This document shows positions 7,586 through 15,295 of a stretch of DNA of 29,501 bases, one piece after another (the stretch's first letter is position 1; every line of letters begins with the position of its first letter). The stretch spans positions 1-29,501 of the forward strand of contig CAZLSW010000038.1 of assembly GCA_964562375.1 (NCBI GenBank), given 5' to 3'. The notes beneath the pieces were generated by a model. That model had not been told where the DNA came from. It saw nothing but the letters and a program-made list of their open reading frames with translations, and searched no databases. The translations under genes and the position numbers were made by a program. This DNA is from JAJPXC01 sp964562375 (GTDB taxonomy: Bacteria; Bacteroidota; Bacteroidia; Bacteroidales; Muribaculaceae).

Positions 7586-8614
7586 ATGGCTGATAATAAC
7601 AACCTGATAGTATATTGCGAGTTTGAGGACGGCAAAGTGGCCGACGTGAGCCTCGAGCTCTTGACCAAAGGCCGCGTGCTTGCCGACCGTCTCGGATGCC
7701 GTCTGGAGGCTATCGTCATCGGCGACAACCTCAAGGATGTGGAAAAGCAAATCGCCCCCTACGGCGCCGACGTCATCTACAAGGTGGAGGACAAGCGTCT
7801 ATCCCCCTATACCTCCAATCCCCACGCCGCTGTGCTGATTAACCTCTTCCGCGAGATTAAGCCACAAATCTGTCTGATGGGAGCCACTTGCGTTGGCCGT
7901 GACCTTGGTCCCCGCGTAAGCTCCTGCCTGCACAGCGGCCTTACCGCCGACTGTACAGCCTTGGAGATTGGCGACCATGTGGATCCCAAGACCAAGAAGG
8001 AGTATACCGACTTGTTGATGCAAATTCGCCCCGCTTTCGGCGGTAACATCGTTGCCACGATTGTCAACCCCGAGTGCCGTCCACAGATGGCTACCGTGCG
8101 TGAGGGCGTGATGAAGAAAGAGATCAAGGATCCCGCCTACAAGGCTGAGGTAATCGACCTCGACCCCTCGAAATACGTAAAGGACGAGGACTTCGTTGTG
8201 GAAATCATTGACCGTCACATTGAGAAATCCAAGGTCAACATCAAAAACTCCCCCATTATCGTCGCCGGCGGCTACGGCGTAGGCTCTAAGGAAAACTTCC
8301 AGCTGCTCTATGACCTGGCCGCTACCCTTGGCGCTGAGGTGGGCGCTTCGCGTGCCGCAGTCGATGCCGGTTATGTGGAGCATGAGCGCCAAATCGGCCA
8401 AACTGGTGTTACCGTGCGCCCCAAGCTCTATATCGCTTGCGGAATCTCGGGTCAAATCCAGCACATCGCAGGCATGCAGGAGAGCTCGATGGTGATCTCC
8501 ATCAACTCCGACCCCGACGCTCCTATCAACACCATCGCCGACTATGTGATCACCGGCACCATCGAGGACGTTATCCCCAAACTCATCAAGTATTACAAGA
8601 AAAATTCCAAATAA
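7586..8614 (+). CDS. etfA: Electron transfer flavoprotein subunit alpha
   Basis: 342 residues, the usual EtfA length. The N-terminal half is the alpha/beta domain. The C-terminal half has the FAD-binding signature: IIVAGGYGVGSKENFQLL, then LGAEVGASRAAVDAGYVEHERQIGQTG, LYIACGISGQIQHIAGM and SINSDPDAPINTIADY. All expected FAD-contact motifs are present. It partners EtfB and the acyl-CoA dehydrogenase that starts 3 bp after its stop, so translation is probably coupled. Confidence 0.97.
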   Translation: MADNNNLIVYCEFEDGKVADVSLELLTKGRVLADRLGCRLEAIVIGDNLKDVEKQIAPYGADVIYKVEDKRLSPYTSNPHAAVLINLFREIKPQICLMGATCVGRDLGPRVSSCLHSGLTADCTALEIGDHVDPKTKKEYTDLLMQIRPAFGGNIVATIVNPECRPQMATVREGVMKKEIKDPAYKAEVIDLDPSKYVKDEDFVVEIIDRHIEKSKVNIKNSPIIVAGGYGVGSKENFQLLYDLAATLGAEVGASRAAVDAGYVEHERQIGQTGVTVRPKLYIACGISGQIQHIAGMQESSMVISINSDPDAPINTIADYVITGTIEDVIPKLIKYYKKNSK

Positions 8615-8617
8615 GCC

Positions 8618-10330
8618 ATGGCTAATTTCTATACCGACAATCCCGACCTGAAGCTTCACCTCTCCCATCCCTTGATGCGCAAAATCGTTGAGCTCAAGGA
8701 GCGTGGCTTCAGCGACGCCGAGAAATTCGACTACGCGCCCATCAACTACGAGGACGCTATCGACAACTACGACCGCGTGCTTGAGATCGTGGGCGACCTC
8801 TGTGGAGGCCAAATCCACGACAATGCCGAGGGCGTTGACCACGAGGGTCCGACGGTGAAGGACGGACGCGTCACCTACGCCTCTGGCACAATCGAGAACC
8901 TTGAGGCTTGCCGCAAGGCTGGCCTGATGGGCATGGCCATGCCCCGCCGATTCGGTGGCTTGAACTTCCCCATAACTCCCTATATCATGGCTGCCGACAT
9001 CGTGAGCCGAGCCGACACCGGTTTTGAGAACCTGTGGGGCTTGCAGGATTGCGCCGAGACTCTTTATGAGTTCGGCTCCGAGGACCAGCGTGAGCGCTTC
9101 ATTCCCCGCGTGTGCGAAGGCGAGACAATGTCGATGGACCTCACCGAGCCCGATGCTGGCTCCGACCTCCAGAGCGTAATGCTCAAGGCCACCGAGCAAC
9201 CCGACGGTACTTGGCGCTTGAACGGCGTGAAACGTTTCATCACCAACGGCGACAGCGACATCCACTTGGTGCTCGCCCGCTCCGAGGAAGGCACAACCGA
9301 TGGCCGTGGCCTCTCGATGTTCATCTACGACAAGAAGGACGGTGGCGTGAACGTGCGCCGCATCGAGAACAAGATGGGTATCAAAGGCTCCCCCACCTGC
9401 GAGCTCGTATACAAGAACGCCAAGGCTGAATTGTGCGGATCGCGTCGTCTGGGCCTTATCAAATATGTGATGGCCCTGATGAACGGCGCCCGATTGGGTA
9501 TTGCCGCCCAGGCTGTGGGCGTGAGCGAGATCGCCTACCGCGAGGCTTTGGCCTACGCTCGCGACCGCAAGCAGTTTGGCAAAGCTATCATCGAGTTCCC
9601 CGCCGTTTACGAGATGCTCGCCGTGATGAAAGCCAAGTTGGACGCTTCCCGTTGCCTCCTTTACGAGACCGCCCGCTACGTCGACGTTTACAAGGCTTAT
9701 GAGGACATCGCCCGCGAGCGCAGCCTCACTCCCGAGGAGCGCCAGGAGATGAAGAAGTACACCCGCTTGGCCGACGCTCTTACCCCCATGGTAAAAGGCA
9801 TGGGCTCGGAGTACTGCAACCAGAACGCCTACGACTGTATCCAGATTCACGGCGGCTCGGGCTTCATGAAAGATTACGCTTGCGAGCGCGTTTACCGCGA
9901 CGCTCGCATCACCTCCATCTACGAGGGTACCACCCAGCTGCAGGTTGTGGCAGCCATCCGCCATGTCACCACTGGCACCTATAAGGGCCTGATGGACACT
10001 TACGCTGCAATGGAGGTGTCGGAGCAACTCAAGCCTATCGCCGACCGCTGCGCCGCTATGGTAGAACTCTACGAGAAGGCTATTGCGACCGTTAACGAGC
10101 GAAAGGCCGATGCTCCCGAGCTGGGCGACTTCATGGCTCGCCGATTGGTGGAGATGGCAGGCAACATTATCATGACTTACTTGCTCATCACCGACGCTAC
10201 CCGCTACTCTTCCGAGTCGATGGCCAAGAGCGCCGAGGTGTACTGCAATCTTGCCGAGAGCGAGGTTGCTCGCCACAGCGAGTTCATCGAGAAATTCGCT
10301 CCCGCCGACATCGCTTGCTACAAAGCATAA
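8618..10330 (+). CDS. Acyl-CoA dehydrogenase, long form with C-terminal extension
   Basis: 570 residues, versus about 380 for classic short-chain enzymes. It oxidises an acyl-CoA to the enoyl-CoA (or works in reverse), passing electrons to EtfAB encoded just upstream. Domains in order: an N-terminal helical region (about 1-160); the FAD/substrate middle domain with MDLTEPDAGSD (173-183) and FITNGDSDIH; the C-terminal helical domain with ARDRKQFGKAI (314-324), QIHGGSGFMKDY and IYEGTTQ, where E436 is the likely catalytic base; and an extra helical tail of about 120 residues from about 450. Long forms of this kind occur with Etf in Bacteroidetes. The substrate chain length cannot be told from sequence. 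It ends the operon before a strong terminator. Confidence 0.93.
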   Translation: MANFYTDNPDLKLHLSHPLMRKIVELKERGFSDAEKFDYAPINYEDAIDNYDRVLEIVGDLCGGQIHDNAEGVDHEGPTVKDGRVTYASGTIENLEACRKAGLMGMAMPRRFGGLNFPITPYIMAADIVSRADTGFENLWGLQDCAETLYEFGSEDQRERFIPRVCEGETMSMDLTEPDAGSDLQSVMLKATEQPDGTWRLNGVKRFITNGDSDIHLVLARSEEGTTDGRGLSMFIYDKKDGGVNVRRIENKMGIKGSPTCELVYKNAKAELCGSRRLGLIKYVMALMNGARLGIAAQAVGVSEIAYREALAYARDRKQFGKAIIEFPAVYEMLAVMKAKLDASRCLLYETARYVDVYKAYEDIARERSLTPEERQEMKKYTRLADALTPMVKGMGSEYCNQNAYDCIQIHGGSGFMKDYACERVYRDARITSIYEGTTQLQVVAAIRHVTTGTYKGLMDTYAAMEVSEQLKPIADRCAAMVELYEKAIATVNERKADAPELGDFMARRLVEMAGNIIMTYLLITDATRYSSESMAKSAEVYCNLAESEVARHSEFIEKFAPADIACYKA

Positions 10331-10351
10331 ATTTGGCTTCAAAAATACCCG

Positions 10352-10393
10352 ATTCCACGCTGAGGCTTCCCGCCCTTGGCGTGGAATTTTTTT
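10352..10393 (+). terminator. Rho-independent terminator of the etf operon
   Basis: ATTCCACGC (10352-10360) pairs perfectly with GCGTGGAAT (10379-10387), with an inner GGC/GCC pairing possible, and is followed by a run of seven T. It sits 20 bp after the acyl-CoA dehydrogenase stop. Confidence 0.92.
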
Positions 10394-10440
10394 GCCATAC
10401 TGTGAAACTAATCCCCGACTGTTGAGTCAAATAATTAGTT

Positions 10441-10932
10441 ATGCGTGAAACCAACGAAAAAGAGAGCCGCTTCCTGCGCTTGATAGAGGACAATCGGCGA
10501 CTGGTGTCGAAGGTGTGCTACATGTATGCCATCGATTCAGCCCATTTCGACGACTTGTATCAGGAAACCATGCTCAATCTATGGCGTGGGCTCGACACGT
10601 TCCGTGGCGAATCGGCTCCATCCACTTGGATTTACCGTATGACCATCAACACTTGCCTTACCGACTGCCGACGATTGAAAAATCGCCCTTCGGCGATGCC
10701 CGCCGAGGCCCTCCCCGAGGTCAACGATCCCCTGAGCGACCGCCCAGAGCAGTTGCGGGAGATGTACCGACTGATAAGCCAATTGGGTGAGGTCGACAAG
10801 GCAATCGTGATGATGTGGCTCGACGAATTGAGCTATGACGAGATAGCCGAGGCTACGGGATTGCCCCGCAACACCGTTGCCACACGCCTGCGACGCGCCA
10901 AAGCCCGCCTTGTTGCCGCTGGCAACAGTTAA
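10441..10932 (+). CDS. ECF-type RNA polymerase sigma factor
   Basis: 163 residues, the usual size of an extracytoplasmic-function sigma factor with only regions 2 and 4. Region 2 (about 15-80) includes DDLYQETMLNLWRGLDTF and the promoter-melting stretch STWIYRMTINTCLTDCRR. A short linker follows, then region 4 (about 112-160) with LSYDEIAEATGLPRNTVATRLRRAKARL, the -35-reading helix-turn-helix. The gene follows the etf terminator, so it has its own transcription start. It is followed by a four-TM protein with a soluble N-terminus, a common arrangement in Bacteroidetes in which the membrane protein may act as anti-sigma. The target regulon is unknown; the downstream ogt gene is one candidate. 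Confidence 0.93.
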   Translation: MRETNEKESRFLRLIEDNRRLVSKVCYMYAIDSAHFDDLYQETMLNLWRGLDTFRGESAPSTWIYRMTINTCLTDCRRLKNRPSAMPAEALPEVNDPLSDRPEQLREMYRLISQLGEVDKAIVMMWLDELSYDEIAEATGLPRNTVATRLRRAKARLVAAGNS

Positions 10933-10953
10933 TCCTCCCGTAGCTTAAGCTCG

Positions 10954-10977
10954 TTATTACGTCATTACGTTATTACG
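10954..10977. repeat. Octamer array between the sigma factor and membrane protein genes
   Basis: Three contiguous 8-mers: TTATTACG, TCATTACG, TTATTACG. The pattern NNATNACG recurs as four octamers inside the ogt coding sequence at 11687-11718. Confidence 0.85.
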
Positions 10978-11006
10978 AAAAAATGAAAAAATAACCTACT
11001 CGCAAT

Positions 11007-11573
11007 ATGGATCTCGACTCAATAAAATCACAATGGCAAAAAGCCGATGCCCCAAAATGCCCTGACAGCGAAAAGCTATTGGAGCTGACGCGCAAGAAAA
11101 ACGTGAGGACCACTTCCGAAAAACTCGCTCGCCGATTCCGCAGCTTGGGAGTCGTGAGCTTTCTGGCGATTGCGTTTGTAGGCCCTTTGCGCAACATTCT
11201 GGGGCCTCTTGGCGACAATCTCGCATGGGTCTACGCCCTGTTTATGATCGCTATGGGCGTCATGGATCTTTCCCTTTATCGCCGTATCCAGCAGGGGCAT
11301 TGGATGGAATTACCTATCGCTCATGCCTACCAAGCTGTTACTCGATTCCGTATCCTTCGCCTACGTCTTCAGGTGGTGTCAATTGCCTTGGCTATACCTT
11401 TGCTCGCCTGGATGCTGTGGATATTCTATCACCACGAGGACGAAGGGTTGTTCATAGGAGGTCTGATAGGCTTGGTTACCGGCTTGGTCGTCGGGCTTTG
11501 CACCAACGCCCGTATCAATCGTGAAATTCGCTTCCTGAAGGACCAACTGTCCGACCAAGTCACTGAGTCATGA
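11007..11573 (+). CDS. Four-TM membrane protein, possible anti-sigma partner
   Basis: 188 residues. A charged soluble N-terminus (MDLDSIKSQWQKAD..., about 1-45) precedes four hydrophobic segments near residues 47-65, 72-92, 120-142 and 148-168, and the C-terminus is charged. The 'MDLxxIKxxWxxA' opening is one I associate with small membrane proteins encoded directly after ECF sigma factors in Bacteroidales. No zinc-type anti-sigma cysteine/histidine motif is visible. It lies 74 bp after the sigma gene and overlaps ogt by four bases (ATGA), which points to one transcript for all three. The anti-sigma role is inferred from context only. Confidence 0.75.
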   Translation: MDLDSIKSQWQKADAPKCPDSEKLLELTRKKNVRTTSEKLARRFRSLGVVSFLAIAFVGPLRNILGPLGDNLAWVYALFMIAMGVMDLSLYRRIQQGHWMELPIAHAYQAVTRFRILRLRLQVVSIALAIPLLAWMLWIFYHHEDEGLFIGGLIGLVTGLVVGLCTNARINREIRFLKDQLSDQVTES

Positions 11574-12070
11574 CCTATGGGGAGTACATATCACCGTTAG
11601 GCCCGCTTACGCTGGGTGCCACTGAGCGGGGCTTGGCGGGGGTGTGGTTTCATGGGCAGCGCCATTTTGGTCCTTCTAGCTCTTCGTTATCACGGAATAA
11701 CGTTATAACGTTATCACGACATTCTTTCCTCGAGGCCGCCCGTCTTTGGCTTGACGAGTATTTCTCAGGCCAAATCCCTTCCGTGGAAGTTGCCATTGAT
11801 TTCTCGGCGGGCACACAATTCCAACAAGCCGTGTGGCGGGAAATCGCCAAAATACCGTATGGCCGCACTATCACCTATGGCGATATCGCCAAAGCAGTGG
11901 GTCGCCCTCGGGGAGCGCAAGCCGTGGGACAAGCTGTGGGACGTAACCCAGTGAGCATCATCGTCCCTTGCCATCGTGTGATGGGAGCCAAAGGCGCTAT
12001 CACTGGCTACGCCGCGGGCATCCCCGTCAAGCGGGCCCTGCTCTCTATCGAGGGAGTTGTTAGTTGTTAG
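11570..12070 (+). CDS. ogt: Methylated-DNA--protein-cysteine methyltransferase
   Basis: 166 residues. It repairs O6-alkylguanine by suicidal transfer to its cysteine. The active-site motif IIVPCHRVMG is present with C134, preceded by FQQAVWREIAKIPYGRTITYGDIAKAVG (DNA-binding helix-turn-helix and arginine finger) and followed by ITGYAAGIPVKRALL, all canonical. Two oddities are repeat-derived. Residues about 39-51 (SSLSRNNVITLSR) are encoded by an octamer array at 11687-11718 in the variable loop before the WLDEYFSG helix. The last residues (VVSC) and the stop codon come from a heptamer array. The gene overlaps the upstream membrane-protein gene by four bases and is convergent with the thuA-like gene, three bases separating the two stops. 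Confidence 0.95.
   Translation: MTYGEYISPLGPLTLGATERGLAGVWFHGQRHFGPSSSSLSRNNVITLSRHSFLEAARLWLDEYFSGQIPSVEVAIDFSAGTQFQQAVWREIAKIPYGRTITYGDIAKAVGRPRGAQAVGQAVGRNPVSIIVPCHRVMGAKGAITGYAAGIPVKRALLSIEGVVSC
11687..11718. repeat. Octamer array inside ogt
   Basis: Four contiguous 8-mers, TTATCACG, GAATAACG, TTATAACG, TTATCACG, share the NNATNACG pattern of the intergenic array at 10954-10977. AACGTTATAACGTT (11699-11712) within it is a perfect palindrome. The array is translated in frame as part of a variable Ogt loop. Confidence 0.85.
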
Positions 12071-12084
12071 TTGTTAGTTGTTAG
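12055..12084. repeat. Heptamer array (AGTTGTT) at the convergent ogt / thuA-like junction
   Basis: Four exact copies of AGTTGTT (12055-12082) plus AG. The ogt stop TAG (12068-12070) and the stop of the minus-strand thuA-like gene (12074-12076) both fall inside it, so the array supplies the final codons of both genes. Confidence 0.95.
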
Positions 12085-12853
12085 GGAGGGCGATGTGGCG
12101 GATGGCGTTGGTAAGGAGGAGATTTTGGGTGGGGGAGGTGAATTCGAGGTCGCCATGGCCCATGTTGAGGTATATCATGCGATAGCGGCGGTTGCTCCAC
12201 ACGATGGGGAACGGCCCGAAGTGGACAATATCCTTGATGCCCAGGGGATAGTTTCGCTGGGACAGGGAGAGGAGTACTTCAACGTCGGGGTTGTCGGTCA
12301 CAGGTGGATTCCATTGGTACCATTCGCATGCGGGAGCCACAAACTCGGCAGGCAGATTCTTGGTGACGGGATGATCACTGACATTAACTTCGCATAAAGC
12401 AGGTTGGGGTGGCCAGGTGTTGCAATAAAAGGTGCCACAGCCCAGAAACTGGTTCAACCAAGGCCAATTAGTCGAGGAATCGTTGTAACCCGAGGCGTGA
12501 AAGCCTACCCAGCCGCCACCTTCCTCCATATATCGCTCGAAATCGTAACGTTGTGTCTCAGTTTTGGGCAAAGCATTGGCCATCACAATCAAGTTGTAAT
12601 GTCTCAATGAATCAAGGGGATAAGACGCAAGGTCGGTGGTAACGTCATAGAGGAATCCCTCGCCGTAACTCAGTCGATGGATAAACTCGCCTAGTTGTTC
12701 GGCGAACTCCACATGGGCTACCTCAGCCTCGGTGTCGTAATAGTATAGCAATCGGAACCTCGGCCCCTTGGCGTAATCACCCGGATACTCCTCAGCGGCC
12801 ATTACATCCGACAACGCTACACAAAAAACCAACAGAGAAAGTAATCGTTTCAT
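12074..12853 (-). CDS. Secreted ThuA-like (trehalose-utilisation / glutaminase-like fold) protein
   Basis: 259 residues with an N-terminal signal peptide (MKRLLSLLVFCVALSDVMA). The mature part follows the ThuA-domain plan, a class I glutaminase-like fold: FRLLYYYDTEAEVAHVEFA, then YNLIVMANALP, then FERYMEEGGGWVGFHASGYND, 'NQFLGCGTF', NVSDHPVTKNLP and the terminal RYRMIYLNMGHG. The 'GGGWVGFHA' and 'HPVTKNLP' blocks are the most diagnostic. ThuA-like proteins in Bacteroidetes are often near sugar-metabolism genes; here the neighbours are ogt and topB, so the substrate is unknown. The stop codon lies in the heptamer array shared with ogt. Confidence 0.82.
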   Translation of the reverse strand: MKRLLSLLVFCVALSDVMAAEEYPGDYAKGPRFRLLYYYDTEAEVAHVEFAEQLGEFIHRLSYGEGFLYDVTTDLASYPLDSLRHYNLIVMANALPKTETQRYDFERYMEEGGGWVGFHASGYNDSSTNWPWLNQFLGCGTFYCNTWPPQPALCEVNVSDHPVTKNLPAEFVAPACEWYQWNPPVTDNPDVEVLLSLSQRNYPLGIKDIVHFGPFPIVWSNRRYRMIYLNMGHGDLEFTSPTQNLLLTNAIRHIALPNN

Positions 12854-12934
12854 ATTTTTTTCTTTCGGAAGATTATGACCACAAAAGAACTAAAAAGGCT
12901 CTCAAATATTGGGTAAGACTCATAATGCTAAGTT

Positions 12935-12954
12935 TTTGTGTTCGTTTGTGTTCG
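12935..12954. repeat. Two copies of a 10-mer in the thuA-topB gap
   Basis: TTTGTGTTCG occurs twice in tandem, then TTTATGG. The surrounding 130-bp gap between topB and the thuA-like gene shows only weak promoter-like matches (for example TATCTTTA on the minus strand near 12965). Confidence 0.7.
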
Positions 12955-12983
12955 TTTATGGTCTAAAGATAAGTAAGGTGGTG

Positions 12984-14837
12984 TTATTTGGGGGCGGATT
13001 TTTTGGCACGGGTTTTCTTGGACGGGGCGTCGGCGGGAATGTCAATACGGCGTCCCGAGTTGTCTTGGAGGACGTCGAGCACGATTTCCGATATCTGTCC
13101 TTTCAGCTCGTTGATAAACTCGGCAGGGGAGTACTCACCACGCTCGATTTGGCGTAGCTTGCGTTCCCAGATACCTGTCAATTTTGCCGACTTGAGCAGG
13201 TCTTGGCCGATGATGGCAATCAGGTCGATTCCGGCTTGAGTGGCCATGATGTTTTTGCGCTGTCGCACGATATATTTGCGCTTGAACAGCGTTTCGATAA
13301 TGGCGGCGCGGGTGGAAGGTCGGCCAATTCCGTTCTCTTTCATAGCCTCTCGCAACTCCTCGTCGTCGACGGTCTTGCCGGCCGACTCCATTGCTCGAAG
13401 CAGGGTACCCTCGTTGTAATATTTTGGGGGCTTGGTTTGACACTGTTTCAACGATGGCTTATGGGGGCCGCTCTCGCCCACGGTAAAGGGAGGCAGGATG
13501 CGGTCGTCGCTCTCCTCTCCCTCTTTTTTGTCATCGTCGACAGGCTCTTTTTGGGAGCCATAGACGGCGCGCCATCCGGGGTCGGTGATCACCTTACCTG
13601 TGGCCTTGAAACCTTGGTCGACCACCTTGGCCAGCACGGTAGTTTGGAGAAACGAGCAATCGGGGTAGAATGCGGCGATAAACCGTTGGGCGATAAGGTG
13701 GTAAAGCTTGCGCTCGTCGCCAACAAGAACCGATGGCGACTGTCCGGTGGGGATAATGGCGTGGTGGTCGGTAACCTTGGCGTTGTCAAACACTTTCTTC
13801 GACTTGGGGAGCTTCTTGGCCAACAGGGGAGCGGTCAACGGCGCGTACGGCGTCATCTGTTGCAGAATCGAGGGAATTTTGGGGTAGAGATCCTCGGAGA
13901 GGTAGGTGGTGTCGACACGCGGATAGGTTGTCACTTTCTTTTCGTAGAGCGATTGGATGAGTTTAAGCGTCTCATCGGCGCTCCAGCCCCATTTCTTGTT
14001 GGCTTCCACCTGCAGCGAGGTGAGGTCGAACAATCGTGGTGGGGCCTCCTTACCTTTCTTCTCGGTGACGTCGGTGATAGTGAGCGGCTGGCCGGTAATT
14101 TTTGCCAAAGCCTCTTGTGCCTTGGCTTGGTCCATATATCGTCCCGACGTAGCGTTGAAAGTGACATCCCGGTAGATGGTTTTCAACTCCCAATAATCCT
14201 CGGGCTTGAAGTTGGCGATCTCGTGATGGCGAGCGACAATAAGTGCTAGGGTAGGGGTTTGGACACGGCCGATGGATAGCACTTTCCCCGGCTCGGAATA
14301 TTTAAGCGAGTAAAGTCGGGTGGCGTTCATTCCCAGAATCCAGTCGCCGATTGCACGCGACAGGCCAGCGTGGTAGAGGTTGTCGAAATCCTTTTCGGGG
14401 CGCAGGTTCTGGAATCCCTCCTTGATTGACTCGTCGGTAAGCGACGAAATCCATAATCGTTTCACGGGGCATTTGATTTGCGCCTTTTGCATCACCCAAC
14501 GCTGGATCAATTCGCCCTCTTGGCCGGCATCTCCACAGTTGATCACCTCGTCGGCTTGGGCAATCTGGTCCTTGATGGTGTTGAATTGGTTTTCTATTCC
14601 ACGGTCGGCTATCAGCTTGATGCCGAATCGAGGGGGAATCATGGGTAGGGATCCCAGCGACCAGCGTTGCCACAGGGGCGTGTAGTCGTTGGGCTCCTTG
14701 AGGCAGCACAGGTGGCCGTAGGTCCAGGTGACGTGGTAATCGCCACCTTCAAAATAACCGTCGCGGCGCACGGTCGCTCCCAATATCTGGGCGATATCGC
14801 GCGCCACTGATGGTTTCTCGGTGATGCAGAGGATCAT
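12984..14837 (-). CDS. topB: DNA topoisomerase III (type IA)
   Basis: 617 residues. It passes single strands through transient breaks to resolve recombination and replication intermediates. The TOPRIM domain opens ILCITEKPSVARDIA (E7). Its second motif reads GDAGQEGEL (D103, E107, E109), so the canonical DxDxE has glycine at 105. Then LSIGRVQTPTLALIV, the active-site block VTTYPRVDTTYLS with catalytic Y305, DHHAIIPTG, and GIGRPSTRAAIIETLF in the closing region. It lacks a zinc-finger extension and ends in a short lysine-rich tail (KKTRAKKSAPK). The ATG at 14837 begins exactly at the conserved MILCITEKPS and is separated from the upstream gene stop only by a heptamer array. Confidence 0.96.
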   Translation of the reverse strand: MILCITEKPSVARDIAQILGATVRRDGYFEGGDYHVTWTYGHLCCLKEPNDYTPLWQRWSLGSLPMIPPRFGIKLIADRGIENQFNTIKDQIAQADEVINCGDAGQEGELIQRWVMQKAQIKCPVKRLWISSLTDESIKEGFQNLRPEKDFDNLYHAGLSRAIGDWILGMNATRLYSLKYSEPGKVLSIGRVQTPTLALIVARHHEIANFKPEDYWELKTIYRDVTFNATSGRYMDQAKAQEALAKITGQPLTITDVTEKKGKEAPPRLFDLTSLQVEANKKWGWSADETLKLIQSLYEKKVTTYPRVDTTYLSEDLYPKIPSILQQMTPYAPLTAPLLAKKLPKSKKVFDNAKVTDHHAIIPTGQSPSVLVGDERKLYHLIAQRFIAAFYPDCSFLQTTVLAKVVDQGFKATGKVITDPGWRAVYGSQKEPVDDDKKEGEESDDRILPPFTVGESGPHKPSLKQCQTKPPKYYNEGTLLRAMESAGKTVDDEELREAMKENGIGRPSTRAAIIETLFKRKYIVRQRKNIMATQAGIDLIAIIGQDLLKSAKLTGIWERKLRQIERGEYSPAEFINELKGQISEIVLDVLQDNSGRRIDIPADAPSKKTRAKKSAPK

Positions 14838-14841
14838 GAGG

Positions 14842-14892
14842 AGTGTTTAGTGTTCAGTTGTTAGTTGTTAGTTGTTAGTTGTTAGTTGTTAG
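14842..14892. repeat. Heptamer array (AGTGTTT, AGTGTTC, 5x AGTTGTT) filling the gap before topB
   Basis: Seven heptamers in register, 14842-14890, plus AG. The array occupies nearly the whole space between the topB start (14837) and the preceding gene, and it contains that gene's stop (14889-14891). The AGTTGTT unit is identical to that at 12055-12082. Confidence 0.95.
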
Positions 14893-15281
14893 TCGTCGGA
14901 CTTTACTTCTTGGGATACTTCGCCTCGGAGTGTCTTGAGGGTGACCCAAGTGGGCTTTTTCTTGATTGGAGGGAAGTCGATTTCGAGCACAATCACTCCG
15001 TCGTCTTCCCATTGGAAGTAGCGTTTGAAGTCGACGCCATCGATGTCGGTGGCCTTGACTTTGCCCCCTTTCAACTCAAGGACGGCACCGTCGATACGGT
15101 CGGAGGTATGGGGCTTGCCGATTATGCGACAATAGACACGGGTAAGGTCGACACGTTGGGAGATAGAGTCGATTTTCAGCGACAATGGCCTTCCGGTAGC
15201 CGCCAGCACTTGAGCGTCGCTCGGGGCAGCCCCGGTCACCATCATCAGCAACAATATTATCAGATAGTATAATCGTTTCAT
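14889..15281 (-). CDS. Small secreted protein of unknown function
   Basis: 130 residues: signal peptide (MKRLYYLIILLLMMVTGAAPSDA), then about 105 residues with the pattern VDLTRVYCRIIGKPHTSDRI, ATDIDGVDFKRYFQWEDDG and VIVLEIDFPP, ending SDD. The mixed beta-rich pattern suggests a small periplasmic or surface domain. I do not recognise a named family with confidence. It is preceded by an unusually good Shine-Dalgarno sequence, and its stop lies in the heptamer array leading to topB. It lies between mazG and topB in a minus-strand run, with no evident functional link to either. Confidence 0.8.
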   Translation of the reverse strand: MKRLYYLIILLLMMVTGAAPSDAQVLAATGRPLSLKIDSISQRVDLTRVYCRIIGKPHTSDRIDGAVLELKGGKVKATDIDGVDFKRYFQWEDDGVIVLEIDFPPIKKKPTWVTLKTLRGEVSQEVKSDD

Positions 15282-15288
15282 AACGTTT

Positions 15289-15294
15289 CCTCCT
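15289..15294 (-). promoter_or_regulatory. Strong Shine-Dalgarno site of the small secreted protein
   Basis: On the minus strand AGGAGG lies seven bases before the ATG at 15281, within AAAAGGAGGAAACG. Most genes in this window show no such site, as is usual for Bacteroidetes. It supports the start at 15281. Confidence 0.7.
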
Positions 15295-15295
15295 T

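Noticed and set aside
6698..7750. A 350-codon antisense frame over etfB
   Set aside because: Shadow of etfB; low-complexity histidine/leucine/valine/glycine composition without motifs.
7799..10342. An 847-codon open frame antisense to etfA and the acyl-CoA dehydrogenase
   Set aside because: It mirrors the codon pattern of two well-identified genes on the other strand and its protein has no family motifs; long antisense frames are expected in G+C-rich coding DNA.
12935..12954. Two 10-bp direct repeats as a regulator operator
   Set aside because: Only two copies, no symmetry, and no regulator gene beside them; too little to assign a role.
13203..14249. A 348-codon antisense frame over topB
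   Set aside because: Shadow of topB, which has all type IA topoisomerase motifs on the other strand.
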